Positions 44,843 through 53,752 of a DNA stretch of 64,000 nt are shown here, one piece after another. Within the stretch, counting starts at the first letter, position 1, and each line of letters begins with the position of its first letter. The stretch is from an uncultured Paracoccaceae bacterium. Lineage in GTDB: Bacteria; Pseudomonadota; Alphaproteobacteria; Rhodobacterales; Rhodobacteraceae. The stretch is from NCBI GenBank assembly GCA_947503935.1, contig CANNFR010000014.1, forward strand, positions 16,344-80,343, given 5' to 3'. A program made the translations under genes and the position numbers. Under the pieces are notes generated by a model. The model did not search any database. It had not been told where the DNA came from and saw nothing but the letters and a program-made list of their open reading frames with translations.

Positions 44843-46549
44843 TCAATGGCTCTCCCTCGTGACGGGGCGGGTGTCTTTGCCGCGCAGAAAATCGAGGTCG
44901 GCACCCTCATGCGATTGCATCACGGTGTCGATATAGAGCTTGGCATAGCCGCGCTGGTAATGCGGCGGCGTGGGCGCCCAGGCGGCGCGGCGTTCGGCCA
45001 GATCGGCGTCGGAGACCAAAAGGTCCAGCCTGCCTTCCGACGCGGACAGCCTGATGCGGTCGCCGGCTTTCACCAGCGCCAAGGTGCCACCCGCCTCGGC
45101 CTCGGGCGAGACATGCAAGACGACGGTGCCATAGGCGGTGCCCGACATGCGCGCGTCCGAGACGCGCACCATGTCGCGCACGCCTTGCTGCACCAGCTTC
45201 TTCGGGATCGGCATGTTGCCGACCTCGGGCATGCCGGGATAGCCCTTGGGGCCGCAGCCTTTGAGCACCAGGATCGTATCGGCCGTGACCGGCAGATCGT
45301 CACGGTCGATATTGGCTTTCATGTCTTCGATAGTCTCGAAGACGAAGGCCTCGGCCTCATGCTCCAGCAGGCTGTCGGTCGCGGCCGAGGGTTTCACGAT
45401 GGCGCCGTTGGGCGCGAGGTTGCCTTTCAGCACGCGCAGGCCCGCAGCGGGTTTCAGCGGCTGGTCGAAGGCGTGGATGACCTCGCGGTTGAAGCATTCG
45501 GCGCCTTCTGCATAGGCCGAGATGTCCTTGGCCAGCACGGTATTGGCGGGGCGGAGGTGGGATTTCAGCTCGGCCAGCACGGCGGGCATGCCGCCGGCAT
45601 AGCAGAAATCCTCCATCAGGAAGGCGCCGGACGGCATGCAGTTGACGAGAAGCGGCATGGGGCCGCCGATCTCAAAATCCTCCAGTGTCAGCGGCACCTC
45701 CATGCGGCCCGCAATGGCCAGAAGATGGACGACCGCGTTGGTCGAGCCGCCGACGGCGGCATTGGCGAGGATGGCGTTCTCAAAACTTTCGCGGGTGAGG
45801 ATTTTGGAGAGGTTCAGGTCTTCCTCAACCATCTCGACGATGCGTTTGCCGGTGAGGTGCGCCAGTGCCATGCGGCGGGCGTCGACCGCCGGAAGCGCGG
45901 CGTTGGTGGGGAGCGACAGGCCCATGGCTTCCACCAGCGAGGCCATCGTGGACGCCGTGCCCATCGTCATGCAGACCCCGGCCGAGCGGGACATGCCGCT
46001 TTCGGCGGCCATGAAGTCCTGCAAGGTCATCTCGCCCGCGCGGACGGCTTCGGAGAATTTCCAGACATCGGTGCCAGAGCCGATATCCTTGCCCTGCCAT
46101 TTGCCGTTCAACATCGGGCCAGAGGAGACGACGATCGTCGGCAGATCGACCGAGGCCGCGCCCATGAGCTGGCCCGGCGTGGTCTTGTCGCAACCACCGA
46201 GGAGCACCACGCCGTCGATGCCGTAGGCGCGGATCGATTCCTCGACATCCATGGCCAGGAGGTTGCGGAAGAGCATTGCGGTGGGCTTCATCTGCGTCTC
46301 GCCCAGCGACATGACCGGGAATTCCACCGGGAAGCCGCCCGCCTCCCACACCCCGCGCTTGACGCCTTCGGCCAGCGTGCGGAGGCCGTGGTTGCAGGGG
46401 GTGAGTTCCGACCAGGTGTTGCAGATGCCGATGATCGGTCGGCCGTCGAAGACGTGGTCGGGAAAGCCCTGGTTCTTCATCCACGAGCGGTGGATGAAGC
46501 CGTCCTTGTCATGCTTGCCATACCAGGCGCGGTTTCTGCGGTCGGTCAT
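44843..46549 (-). CDS. IlvD/Edd-family sugar-acid dehydratase (probable galactonate/arabonate dehydratase)
   Basis: A 568-aa iron-sulfur dehydratase. The three cluster cysteines are visible: ELTPCN (C52), GGCDKTTPG (C120) and GVCMTMGTAS (C193). The MTDRRNRAWYGKHDKDGFIH start is typical of the L-arabonate/D-galactonate subgroup rather than of IlvD or Edd proper. It would make 2-keto-3-deoxygalactonate for DgoK. The ATG at 46549 matches the family N-terminus; a longer frame overlaps the alpha-galactosidase end. Confidence 0.88.
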   Translation of the reverse strand: MTDRRNRAWYGKHDKDGFIHRSWMKNQGFPDHVFDGRPIIGICNTWSELTPCNHGLRTLAEGVKRGVWEAGGFPVEFPVMSLGETQMKPTAMLFRNLLAMDVEESIRAYGIDGVVLLGGCDKTTPGQLMGAASVDLPTIVVSSGPMLNGKWQGKDIGSGTDVWKFSEAVRAGEMTLQDFMAAESGMSRSAGVCMTMGTASTMASLVEAMGLSLPTNAALPAVDARRMALAHLTGKRIVEMVEEDLNLSKILTRESFENAILANAAVGGSTNAVVHLLAIAGRMEVPLTLEDFEIGGPMPLLVNCMPSGAFLMEDFCYAGGMPAVLAELKSHLRPANTVLAKDISAYAEGAECFNREVIHAFDQPLKPAAGLRVLKGNLAPNGAIVKPSAATDSLLEHEAEAFVFETIEDMKANIDRDDLPVTADTILVLKGCGPKGYPGMPEVGNMPIPKKLVQQGVRDMVRVSDARMSGTAYGTVVLHVSPEAEAGGTLALVKAGDRIRLSASEGRLDLLVSDADLAERRAAWAPTPPHYQRGYAKLYIDTVMQSHEGADLDFLRGKDTRPVTRESH

Positions 46550-46604
46550 GTTGTGCTCGATGCGTAGAGGTCCCGGGTCAGGCCCGGGACGGCGTGGGAA
46601 GGGA

Positions 46605-47948
46605 TCATGCGGCTTTGCGGTGGTGAAGCCAGTCGGGCAGCCAGTCGCCATGGGCGTCGATCAGATCATCCATCAGGGCGCGGATCTGGTTCAGGTCAAG
46701 CTCGGCCGCCGTGTGGGGGTCGAGCATGGCGGCGTGGTAGATATGCTCGCGGGTCTCGGTCAGGAGCGCCTGGACAATCAGCTCCTGCACGTTGACGTTG
46801 GTGCGCATGAGCGCTGTCAGGTGCGACGGAATGTCGGTGACGGGGGTGGGCTGAATGCCTTGCGCGTCGACGAGGCAGGGCACCTCAACCGCGCAGCCTT
46901 CTGGCAGCTGCGGGATCAGGCCGTGGTTCGCCACATTGCCGTAGATCACGGCGGGGATGTTGGTGGCGACCGCGTTCATGATGGTGGCGGCGTATTCGTG
47001 GGATTTCACGACCTCGATATTCTCGGCTGTTGCAAAGCGGTCTTTTTGGGCGGTCCAGTCGGCGATTTGTTCCTCGCAACGGGTGGGGTATTCGTCGAGC
47101 GGAATGCCGAATTGGTCGATCAGGTCGGGGCGGTGGGACTTGATGAACCAGGGCACGTATTCGGCGAAGTGTTCCGAGCTTTCGGTGACGAAATAGCCGA
47201 AATGCTTCATCACCTCGTAGCGAACCTTGTTGGGACAGCGGGCATTGGCGCCGGTGCGGGTGGGGAAGCGGCCCTCGGCATAGCCTTGGTGGAGCAGCGG
47301 GTAGAGGTCGCGGCCCTCGGCATCCTGGAATTCCAGATAGAACGCCATGTGGTTGATGCCGCCCGCGCGGTAGCGCAGCGTCCGGGGGTCCAGCCGCAGG
47401 TCATGGGCGAGTTCCTCGGCCGTGCCCTGGACCGAGTGGCAGAGGCCGACTTGTTTCACATGCGGGTAGCGGGCGGTCAGTGCCCAGGTGTTGATCGCCA
47501 TCGGGTTGACGTATTGCAGCATGATCGCATCGGGGCAGAGGCGGGCCATATCCTCGGCCACGGCCCAGAGATGGGGGACGGTGCGGAGCCCCCGCATGAT
47601 GCCGCCGACGCCCAGCGTGTCGGCGATGGTCTGGCGCAGGCCGTAGCGTTTGGGCACGTCGAAATCGGTGAGGGTGCAGGGTTTGTAGCCGCCGATCTGG
47701 AAGGCGACGACGACGAAATCGGCGCCGTCGAGGGCGCGGGTGCGGTCGGTCGTGGTCTCGACCGTCGCGGGCACGCCAAGCGCGGCGATGAGCTTTTTCG
47801 CCACGATCTCGGATTCGGCGAGGCGCGTGGTGTCGATATCCATCAGCGCGATATGGGCATCGGCCAGCGCCGGATGATGCAGCACATCGCCCACGATGTT
47901 TTTCATGAAGATGGTCGATCCGGCTCCGATAAAGGCGATCTTGGTCAT
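46605..47948 (-). CDS. GH4 alpha-galactosidase
   Basis: A 447-aa NAD- and metal-dependent GH4 enzyme. The Rossmann start is KIAFIGAGSTIFMKNIVGDV, the metal ligands are in GLCHSVQGTAEEL (Cys, His) and AGGINHMAFYLE. Sequence character fits alpha-galactosidases (MelA) rather than 6-phospho-glucosidases, and no PTS is nearby. It would cleave melibiose or raffinose-type galactosides delivered by the ABC importer. The ATG at 47948 fits the Rossmann N-terminus. Confidence 0.9.
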   Translation of the reverse strand: MTKIAFIGAGSTIFMKNIVGDVLHHPALADAHIALMDIDTTRLAESEIVAKKLIAALGVPATVETTTDRTRALDGADFVVVAFQIGGYKPCTLTDFDVPKRYGLRQTIADTLGVGGIMRGLRTVPHLWAVAEDMARLCPDAIMLQYVNPMAINTWALTARYPHVKQVGLCHSVQGTAEELAHDLRLDPRTLRYRAGGINHMAFYLEFQDAEGRDLYPLLHQGYAEGRFPTRTGANARCPNKVRYEVMKHFGYFVTESSEHFAEYVPWFIKSHRPDLIDQFGIPLDEYPTRCEEQIADWTAQKDRFATAENIEVVKSHEYAATIMNAVATNIPAVIYGNVANHGLIPQLPEGCAVEVPCLVDAQGIQPTPVTDIPSHLTALMRTNVNVQELIVQALLTETREHIYHAAMLDPHTAAELDLNQIRALMDDLIDAHGDWLPDWLHHRKAA

Positions 47949-48050
47949 GTCACGGGCCTTTCGAGTGCCGACGGGTTGAAGATGTGGCGGGCGCAATGTG
48001 CGAAGGGGCCGGTGGTGATATCACTGACGCCAAGCCCGGCTGAGACAGAG

Positions 48051-48106
48051 GTTCGCGCCCGCCCTGGGGGGCGGGTCGGGCGCGAACCGGTCCGCAAGCG
48101 GACCGG
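48051..48106. terminator. Two consecutive hairpins before the alpha-galactosidase gene
   Basis: GTTCGCGCCCG (48051-48061) pairs with CGGGCGCGAAC (48077-48087), and CCGGTCCGC (48087-48095) with GCGGACCGG (48098-48106). They fill the 174-base gap between permease and alpha-galactosidase genes. Without a T-run they may attenuate or protect the transcript end. Confidence 0.45.
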
Positions 48107-48122
48107 AGGAGGGGGTGCACGC

Positions 48123-48971
48123 TCATTTCACGGCTCCAAGGGTGAGGCCCGCGATGAAGTGTTTTTGCATCGCGAAGAACATGATGACGGGGGGAAGGGC
48201 GGCGACAATGCTGCCTGCACTCATCAGGTGGTAGGCCGCGCGGTATTGTGCGTTGAAGGACGTGATGCCGGCGGTCACGGGCTGGCTTTCCACGCCCTGG
48301 GTCAGGACGACGGCCCAGAAATAATCGTTCCAGATGAAGGTGAAGATCAGGACCGCCAGCGCGGCGATGGCGGGTTTCATCAGGGGCAGGACGACGAACC
48401 AGAAGATGCGCCATTCGGCGACGCCTTCGACGCGGGCGGCCTCGATCAGCTCGAACGGCAACTGGCGGATGAAGTTGCGCATGAAAAGCGTGCAGAAGCC
48501 CGTCTGGAACGCGATGTGGAAGAGGACGAGGCCCGGGATGGTGTTGTAGAGCCCCATATCCAGCGTCAGGTCGCGCACCGGGATCATCAGGATCTGGAAG
48601 GGCACGAAATTGCCTGCCACGAACATGAAGAAGATCCAAATGTTCGATTTGAACTTGTAGATGCCAAGCGCGAAGCCCGCCATGCAGGACAAAGCCACCG
48701 CGCCGATCACCGTAGGCACGGTGATGAAGACCGAGTTCAGCATGTAGCGCGGCATATCGCTTTCAAAAAAGACCTTGCCGTAATTGGCGAACCCCTCGAA
48801 GGACGAGGGCCAGCCCCAGTAATTGCCGGTGGTGAAATCGCTGTCGGGCTTGATCGAGAAGACGGCGACGGCGATCAGCGGCAGAAGCCAGAGGATGAGG
48901 GCGATGGGCAGGAAGCTCTGATAGGTCAGCTGAGCGGCTTGCGAGCGTTTCTGGATCGGGGTGGGGAACAT
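48123..48971 (-). CDS. Carbohydrate ABC transporter permease (MalG-type)
   Basis: A 282-aa inner-membrane protein with six predicted helices and the EAA loop in EAARVEGVAEWRIFWFVVLP, the contact for the ATPase. With the MalF-type permease (49331), the binding protein (50411) and the ATPase (52619) it forms a CUT1-type importer. It starts 3 bases after the stop of a YjbR-like gene that interrupts the permease pair. Confidence 0.92.
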   Translation of the reverse strand: MFPTPIQKRSQAAQLTYQSFLPIALILWLLPLIAVAVFSIKPDSDFTTGNYWGWPSSFEGFANYGKVFFESDMPRYMLNSVFITVPTVIGAVALSCMAGFALGIYKFKSNIWIFFMFVAGNFVPFQILMIPVRDLTLDMGLYNTIPGLVLFHIAFQTGFCTLFMRNFIRQLPFELIEAARVEGVAEWRIFWFVVLPLMKPAIAALAVLIFTFIWNDYFWAVVLTQGVESQPVTAGITSFNAQYRAAYHLMSAGSIVAALPPVIMFFAMQKHFIAGLTLGAVK

Positions 48972-48974
48972 CGT

Positions 48975-49334
48975 CTAACCCTCCTTCCGCGCGGGCAGCG
49001 CATCGCGTTTGGCTTTCGGCAGCGACTTGCGGACGATGTCGTAGGACACGGCAACGCGGTGCGTCAGGTCGGCCGTATCGGTGGCGTCGAACGGCAGCCG
49101 CACCCAGCTTTTGTGGAAGTAGGGCGCCCGCACGGCGGCACCCGCCTCGATCAGCATCGCGGCAGTGTCGGCGTCAGCGGTCTTGACCGAGACGCCGTCC
49201 CTATCGCCGTCGCCGCCGAAACAGGCGAACATCTTGCCGCCGACCTTCCAGCTGACCAGCTCGGGCGGGTGGGCCAAAGTGGCGCCGGGCAGGGCGCCGC
49301 AGATCTGATCGGCCTGTTGCCGTGTGACGCTCAT
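48975..49334 (-). CDS. MmcQ/YjbR-family protein
   Basis: A 119-aa protein with the YjbR fold (CGALPGATLAHPPELVSWKV, GGKMFACFGG, PYFHKSWVRLPFD). The family has a DNA-binding-like fold of unknown function. It lies between the two sugar permease genes, with its ATG overlapping the stop of the first by 4 bases, an unusual place for this family. Accidental capture or a sugar-linked regulatory role are both possible. Confidence 0.8.
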   Translation of the reverse strand: MSVTRQQADQICGALPGATLAHPPELVSWKVGGKMFACFGGDGDRDGVSVKTADADTAAMLIEAGAAVRAPYFHKSWVRLPFDATDTADLTHRVAVSYDIVRKSLPKAKRDALPARKEG

Positions 49335-50263
49335 CTCACCTTCTCCTCGCGCCACATGGACCAGAGGAAATAGGCGATGAAGACCAGCATGATCAGGAAC
49401 AACACCACGGCAATCGCCGCGCCGTACCCCATGCGGAAGCCGTATTCCGACAGCGCCTTTTCGAACATGTAGAACGACAGGACCCGGCTGGTGCCGAAGG
49501 GGCCGCCATTGGTCATGATCGAGATCAGGTCGAACGAGCGGAGCGCGCCGATGATGGTGACGACGAAGGCGATGAAGGTGGCCGGTTTCAGCTGCGGCAC
49601 GATCACGTACCAGAGCATCCGCCAGCCCTTGGCGCCGTCCAGCCGCGCAGCCTCGACCTGCTCGGGGTCAACCGCGTTCAGGCCCGTCAGGTAGAGGATC
49701 ATGCAATAGGCCGTCTGCGGCCAGAGGCCAGCGGCGATGATGCCGTAGGTCACCAGCGTCGGGTCGCCCAGCACGTTGATGGGCCCAAGCCCGACCCAGC
49801 CGAGAATGGTGTTCAAAAGCCCGAAAGTGGGGTCGTAGAACCAGGTGAAGACCAGGCCCACGACAACCTGGGAGATCACGAAGGGAAAGAAGAAGAGCGA
49901 CTTGTAGAGCCGGATGCTGGTGACGGTCTGGTTCAGGAAAAGTGCGATGAAAAGGCCCGCCGGGATCGCCAGGAGGTAGAGGAGCAGCCATTTCAGGTTG
50001 TTCCAGAGAGAGACCTCAAACGCGCGGTCATTGACCAATTCGCCGTAATTGCGCAGGCCCACATATTCCGCCTCGCCCAGACCGTCCCATGCGTACAGCG
50101 ACAGGTTGAAGGACTGAAAGATCGGGAAGATCACGTAAAAGCAGAAGAACAGCACCCCGGGGGCGAGGAACAGCCACGGCGTGATGGCGATCTCGTTCCG
50201 GCGATACCATGATCGTCCGCCGCCGGATGCGGCATGGGTGTCGGGCAGGGCGGCTTGGGTCAT
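49331..50263 (-). CDS. Carbohydrate ABC transporter permease (MalF-type)
   Basis: A 310-aa polytopic membrane protein (APGVLFFCFYVIFPIFQSFN as first helix) with the EAA loop in EAARLDGAKGWRMLWYVIVP and six helices. The ATG at 50263 is used; the upstream frame extension of 27 codons is Arg/Pro-rich and improbable. It is preceded by two stem-loops after the binding-protein gene, which probably lower permease expression relative to binding protein. Confidence 0.92.
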   Translation of the reverse strand: MTQAALPDTHAASGGGRSWYRRNEIAITPWLFLAPGVLFFCFYVIFPIFQSFNLSLYAWDGLGEAEYVGLRNYGELVNDRAFEVSLWNNLKWLLLYLLAIPAGLFIALFLNQTVTSIRLYKSLFFFPFVISQVVVGLVFTWFYDPTFGLLNTILGWVGLGPINVLGDPTLVTYGIIAAGLWPQTAYCMILYLTGLNAVDPEQVEAARLDGAKGWRMLWYVIVPQLKPATFIAFVVTIIGALRSFDLISIMTNGGPFGTSRVLSFYMFEKALSEYGFRMGYGAAIAVVLFLIMLVFIAYFLWSMWREEKVR

Positions 50264-50338
50264 GGCGGGCCTCGTCAGCGGGGGTCGCGCACGGCGCATG
50301 CGAAAACCGGAAAATGCGGTTTGCGGATGGGCCGGGGT

Positions 50339-50403
50339 GGGCAAGGCAGGGTGGCCCCCGCCTTGCCCGGGAATTCGGGCGTAGGGTGGGGTTCTACCCC
50401 ACC
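50339..50403. terminator. Two stem-loops after the binding-protein gene
   Basis: GGGCAAGGC (50339-50347) pairs with GCCTTGCCC (50360-50368), and GGTGGGGT (50385-50392) with ACCCCACC (50396-50403). They lie directly after the stop of the solute-binding-protein gene (transcribed leftward). Such structures commonly give partial termination and mRNA stability so that more binding protein than permease is made. Confidence 0.6.
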
Positions 50404-50410
50404 GAACCCC

Positions 50411-51679
50411 TCAATAGATGCGCTGACGCGCGGCTTCGAGGCGCTGCAGGATGTCATCAAGGTTGTCGGGGATCACCATGAACTCCTGGAAGCCCTGCAT
50501 GGCCTCTGAGGCCATCTCGGCCGGGGCGTCGCGGTCGAAGAATTGCGCCACGCCGCCGGGTGAGTTCGACGAGAGCATCTCAAACCCCTCATTGAGGAAC
50601 TTGTCATCGTCGACCGAGGCCGAGGCGTTCACCGGCAACTGGCCCAGATTTTCGCCATTGTTGATGATCGTCTGGTTCTCGGCCGAAACCACGAAGCGCA
50701 GGAATTCGCGGGCGGCTTCCTTGTTCGACGCATTGGCCGGGATGTGGAACGTGTCGGTCGGCGCGTCTTCGGACAATTCGACATCGGGGTTGATCACCGG
50801 GAACTGGTAGAACCCGATCTGGTCATCGCTGAGGCCCGCTTCGCGCATCGGTGCTACGGCGAAGTTGCCCATCAGGTAGGCGGTGGCCTCGCCATTGACC
50901 ATGAAGGGCAGCGCCTCCTGCCAGCTATAGGTCTGGTGATTGTCGATGAAGGCGCCCATGTCGATCAGCTCGCGCCAATTGGCGAAGGTCTGGCGGACGC
51001 GGTCATCGGTCCATTCCACCTCGCCCTGGGTCAGCGCCATGTGGAAGTCAAAGCCGTTGGTGCGCATGTTGAGGTAGTCGAACCAGCCGCCGGCCGTCCA
51101 CAGGAACTTGGTGCCGATGGTGTAGCACTTGCGGCCGGACTCGATGATGGCCTGACAATTGGCCTTTTCCTCTTCCCAGGTCGTGGGTTCTCTCAGGCCA
51201 AGTTCGTTGAAGATGTCCTCGCGGTAATAGACGCCCCACTGGTAGTAGGTATAGGGCACGCCCCATTGCTTGTCGTCGATGGTCATAGCACCCTTGGTCG
51301 AGGCCAGGTTCTCGGCGATCTCGGGTTCGGCCCAGAGGTCGGAGACATCCTCGAAGAGGCCTGCCTCAACGTAAGGACGCATGCGGTTGGCGGCGTACCA
51401 CGTGGCCACATCGGGCGAATTCGCGGTCAGGAAGTTGCGGATCTGGGTTTTGTAGGCTTCCCGGTCGATCACCGTGGTCTCGATGTTCAGATCGGGGTGC
51501 ATCTCGTTGAAACGCGCGATCATGTCTTCCATCGTGGCCCGCGGGGCGGGGTTCGACGTGTCGAGGAAGATCCGCAGATCGCCTGTCAGGGCCTCGCCAT
51601 GACCGGCCGCCAGGGCAGAGCCTGCCATCAGCGCAGAAGTCGCCAGCGCCGCAAACGACGCCTTGAAAGTGGAACGCAT
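50411..51679 (-). CDS. Sugar ABC transporter periplasmic binding protein
   Basis: A 422-aa family 1 solute-binding protein with a signal peptide (TSALMAGSALAAGHGEA, cleavage after ALA). Ligand-domain features include TMEDMIARFNEMHPDLNIET and WGVPYTYYQWGVYYREDIFN. It should deliver an oligosaccharide, probably an alpha- or beta-galactoside, to the two permeases. The ATG at 51679 follows GGGAGGAT; a frame extension of 153 codons upstream crosses the divergent promoter and is not credible. It is the first gene of a leftward operon of up to eleven genes. Confidence 0.92.
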   Translation of the reverse strand: MRSTFKASFAALATSALMAGSALAAGHGEALTGDLRIFLDTSNPAPRATMEDMIARFNEMHPDLNIETTVIDREAYKTQIRNFLTANSPDVATWYAANRMRPYVEAGLFEDVSDLWAEPEIAENLASTKGAMTIDDKQWGVPYTYYQWGVYYREDIFNELGLREPTTWEEEKANCQAIIESGRKCYTIGTKFLWTAGGWFDYLNMRTNGFDFHMALTQGEVEWTDDRVRQTFANWRELIDMGAFIDNHQTYSWQEALPFMVNGEATAYLMGNFAVAPMREAGLSDDQIGFYQFPVINPDVELSEDAPTDTFHIPANASNKEAAREFLRFVVSAENQTIINNGENLGQLPVNASASVDDDKFLNEGFEMLSSNSPGGVAQFFDRDAPAEMASEAMQGFQEFMVIPDNLDDILQRLEAARQRIY

Positions 51680-51707
51680 GGTATCCTCCCGGGTTGGTTC
51701 CATTATT

Positions 51708-51762
51708 CGAAACTCAGTTTTGTATATTGAAATCTTAACGTCGACTCGCCTATGCTTGTCAA
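51708..51762 (-). promoter_or_regulatory. Predicted promoter and operator of the galactoside operon
   Basis: On the minus strand TTGACA (51757-51762) and TAAGAT (51732-51737) are 19 bases apart. Just downstream lies CGAAACTCAGTTTTG (51708-51722), a near-palindrome centred on one base (AAACT/AGTTT perfect). The length and sequence type fit an IclR operator, and the divergent gene encodes an IclR regulator, so repression of the binding-protein promoter is likely. Confidence 0.45.
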
Positions 51763-51816
51763 CAGATTCTTCGGCATGAAGGCCCCCCAAGAGGCCCCGA
51801 AGACGGGAGGAGACAG

Positions 51817-52617
51817 ATGGCGTCAGGCCGGGATGGCGACGGCACCGTGGGCAAAGCGCTTGAGGTGCTGGATCAGGTGGCCGCTTTCGGGCGGCCGGTG
51901 CGCTTTTCCGAGTTGCTGGCGCAAAGCCGGTATCCCAAGGCCACGCTTTACCGCTTTGTCCAGACGTTGACCAATCAGGGGATGCTGGCCTTTGATGATG
52001 AGCGCGGCACCTACGCGTTGGGCGTGCGTCTGGTGCGGCTGGCCCATGCGGCCTGGCGCCAATCCTCGCTGGCGCCCATCGCGCGGCCGCATATCGATGT
52101 GCTGAGCCGGGATGTGGGCGAGACGGTGCATCTGGCACAGTTGGACAATGCGCAGGTTCTTTACGTCGACAAGCGCAATGCCCGCGAGCCGATTGAGATG
52201 TACAGCCAGGCGGGCAAGGTGGGCCCGGCCTATTGCACCGGGGTCGGCAAGGCGATGCTGGCCTTTTTGCCTGAGGCGCAGTTGCAGCGCATCCTGCCGC
52301 AGCAATCGTTCCATCGCTTCACGCCGCAGACATTGGCCGATGAGGCCGCGTTGCGCGCCGAGCTGGGCCAGGTCGCGAAGCGGGGCCATGCCTTCGACCG
52401 CGAAGAGCATGAGCCCGGCATCATCTGCGTGGCGTTGCCGATCCTGTCGGCGGGCGGGCGGGTGCTGGGCGCGCTTTCGGTGACCGGCACGACCGGGCGC
52501 AGCAGCCTGGCCGGGCTTGAGGCGCTGGTGCCCAGGATACGACAGACAGCCGAGGCCATCGCGGCCGAGCTGGAAAGCTGGCGCTTTCCAGAGGGAATGA
52601 GACAGGCGGGGGAATGA
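51817..52617 (+). CDS. IclR-family transcriptional regulator
   Basis: A 266-aa regulator with N-terminal winged helix (VGKALEVLDQVAAFGRPVRF, ATLYRFVQTLTNQGMLAFD) and C-terminal IclR effector domain (AYCTGVGKAMLAFLPEAQ, CVALPILSAGGRVLGALSVT). It is divergent from the binding-protein gene and directly followed, one base after its stop, by the importer ATPase gene. It therefore probably controls both units in response to a galactose-pathway metabolite. GGGAGGAG stands before the ATG. Confidence 0.92.
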   Translation: MASGRDGDGTVGKALEVLDQVAAFGRPVRFSELLAQSRYPKATLYRFVQTLTNQGMLAFDDERGTYALGVRLVRLAHAAWRQSSLAPIARPHIDVLSRDVGETVHLAQLDNAQVLYVDKRNAREPIEMYSQAGKVGPAYCTGVGKAMLAFLPEAQLQRILPQQSFHRFTPQTLADEAALRAELGQVAKRGHAFDREEHEPGIICVALPILSAGGRVLGALSVTGTTGRSSLAGLEALVPRIRQTAEAIAAELESWRFPEGMRQAGE

Positions 52618-52618
52618 C

Positions 52619-53677
52619 ATGACCGGAGTCACACTTGAGCGCGTGGTGAAACGCTATGGCGAGGTGCAGGTGATCCACGGCGTTGATCTGGAGATTGCCG
52701 ATGGCGAGTTCTGCGTGTTCGTCGGCCCCTCGGGCTGCGGCAAGTCCACGCTTCTGCGTATGGTGGCAGGGCTGGAGGAGACGACTGAGGGCACGATCCG
52801 CATCGGCCAGCGCGACGTGACCCGCGCCGATCCGTCGGACCGGGGTGTGGCGATGGTGTTTCAGACCTATGCGCTTTATCCGCATATGACAGTGGCGGAA
52901 AACATGGGGTTCGGCCTGAAGATGAACGGCCATCCCAGGGCCGAGATCGACAAGAAGGTGGCTGAGGCGTCACGCATCCTGCAGTTGGATCCGCTGTTGA
53001 AGCGCAAGCCCAAGGCCTTGTCCGGGGGCCAGCGGCAGCGTGTGGCGATCGGGCGCGCCATCGTGCGGGGGCCCGAGGTGTTTTTGTTCGACGAGCCTTT
53101 GTCGAACCTCGATGCCGAGCTGCGCGTTGAAATGCGGGTCGAGATCGCGCGCCTGCACCGCGAGATCGGCGCTACGATGATCTATGTGACCCACGATCAG
53201 GTCGAGGCGATGACGCTGGCCGACAAGATCGTGGTCCTGCGCGCGGGCCGGATCGAACAGGTGGGCGCGCCTTTGGACCTTTATCATGATCCGGCCAACA
53301 AGTTCGTGGCGGGCTTCATCGGCAGCCCGGCGATGAATTTTGCCGAAGGCAAGGTTGAGGGGGGCGCGGTCAGTGCGCCGGGGCTTTCGGCCGATCCGGT
53401 ACCTCTTGGCGTGGCCCTGTCGGCATCGGGTGGCGTGACCCTTGGCATCCGGCCCCAGCATCTGACGATCGACCCCGCCGGCACCACCCATCGCGTCGAA
53501 CATACCGAGGCGTTGGGGGGCGTCTCGTACGTTTACCTCGCCGCGGCGTCGGGCGAGAAGATGATCGTCGAGGCGCGTGAGGATCGCCCGGTGCCTGGGG
53601 GCACGGAGGTTGGCCTCAGCTTTGCTCCTGAAGATGTCATGGCGTTCGATGCAGAGACCGAGGCGCGGCTGCGCTGA
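52619..53677 (+). CDS. Sugar ABC transporter ATPase (MalK/UgpC-type)
   Basis: A 352-aa ATPase: Walker A GPSGCGKST (residues about 37-45), Q-loop MVFQTYALYPHMTV, signature LSGGQRQRVAIGRA, Walker B EVFLFDEPLSNLDAE and the H-loop THDQ. The C-terminal TOBE/MOP-like domain (from about 240) allows regulation. It energises the two permeases encoded divergently at 48123-50263. The gene is separated from those and paired with the IclR gene, a common split arrangement. Confidence 0.93.
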   Translation: MTGVTLERVVKRYGEVQVIHGVDLEIADGEFCVFVGPSGCGKSTLLRMVAGLEETTEGTIRIGQRDVTRADPSDRGVAMVFQTYALYPHMTVAENMGFGLKMNGHPRAEIDKKVAEASRILQLDPLLKRKPKALSGGQRQRVAIGRAIVRGPEVFLFDEPLSNLDAELRVEMRVEIARLHREIGATMIYVTHDQVEAMTLADKIVVLRAGRIEQVGAPLDLYHDPANKFVAGFIGSPAMNFAEGKVEGGAVSAPGLSADPVPLGVALSASGGVTLGIRPQHLTIDPAGTTHRVEHTEALGGVSYVYLAAASGEKMIVEAREDRPVPGGTEVGLSFAPEDVMAFDAETEARLR

Positions 53678-53752
53678 TCTTTCTTTGTCCCCGTCCCGCG
53701 CTGGCCATTTGACCATATCGCGGCCGATCGATGCCCCAATCGCCTTCTGCGG

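Noticed and set aside
46251..49373. A 1040-codon plus-strand open frame opposite the sugar catabolic and permease genes
   Set aside because: The opposite strand encodes well-conserved dehydratase, alpha-galactosidase and permease genes. The long frame is a by-product of high-GC codon usage and its translation has no domain-like character.
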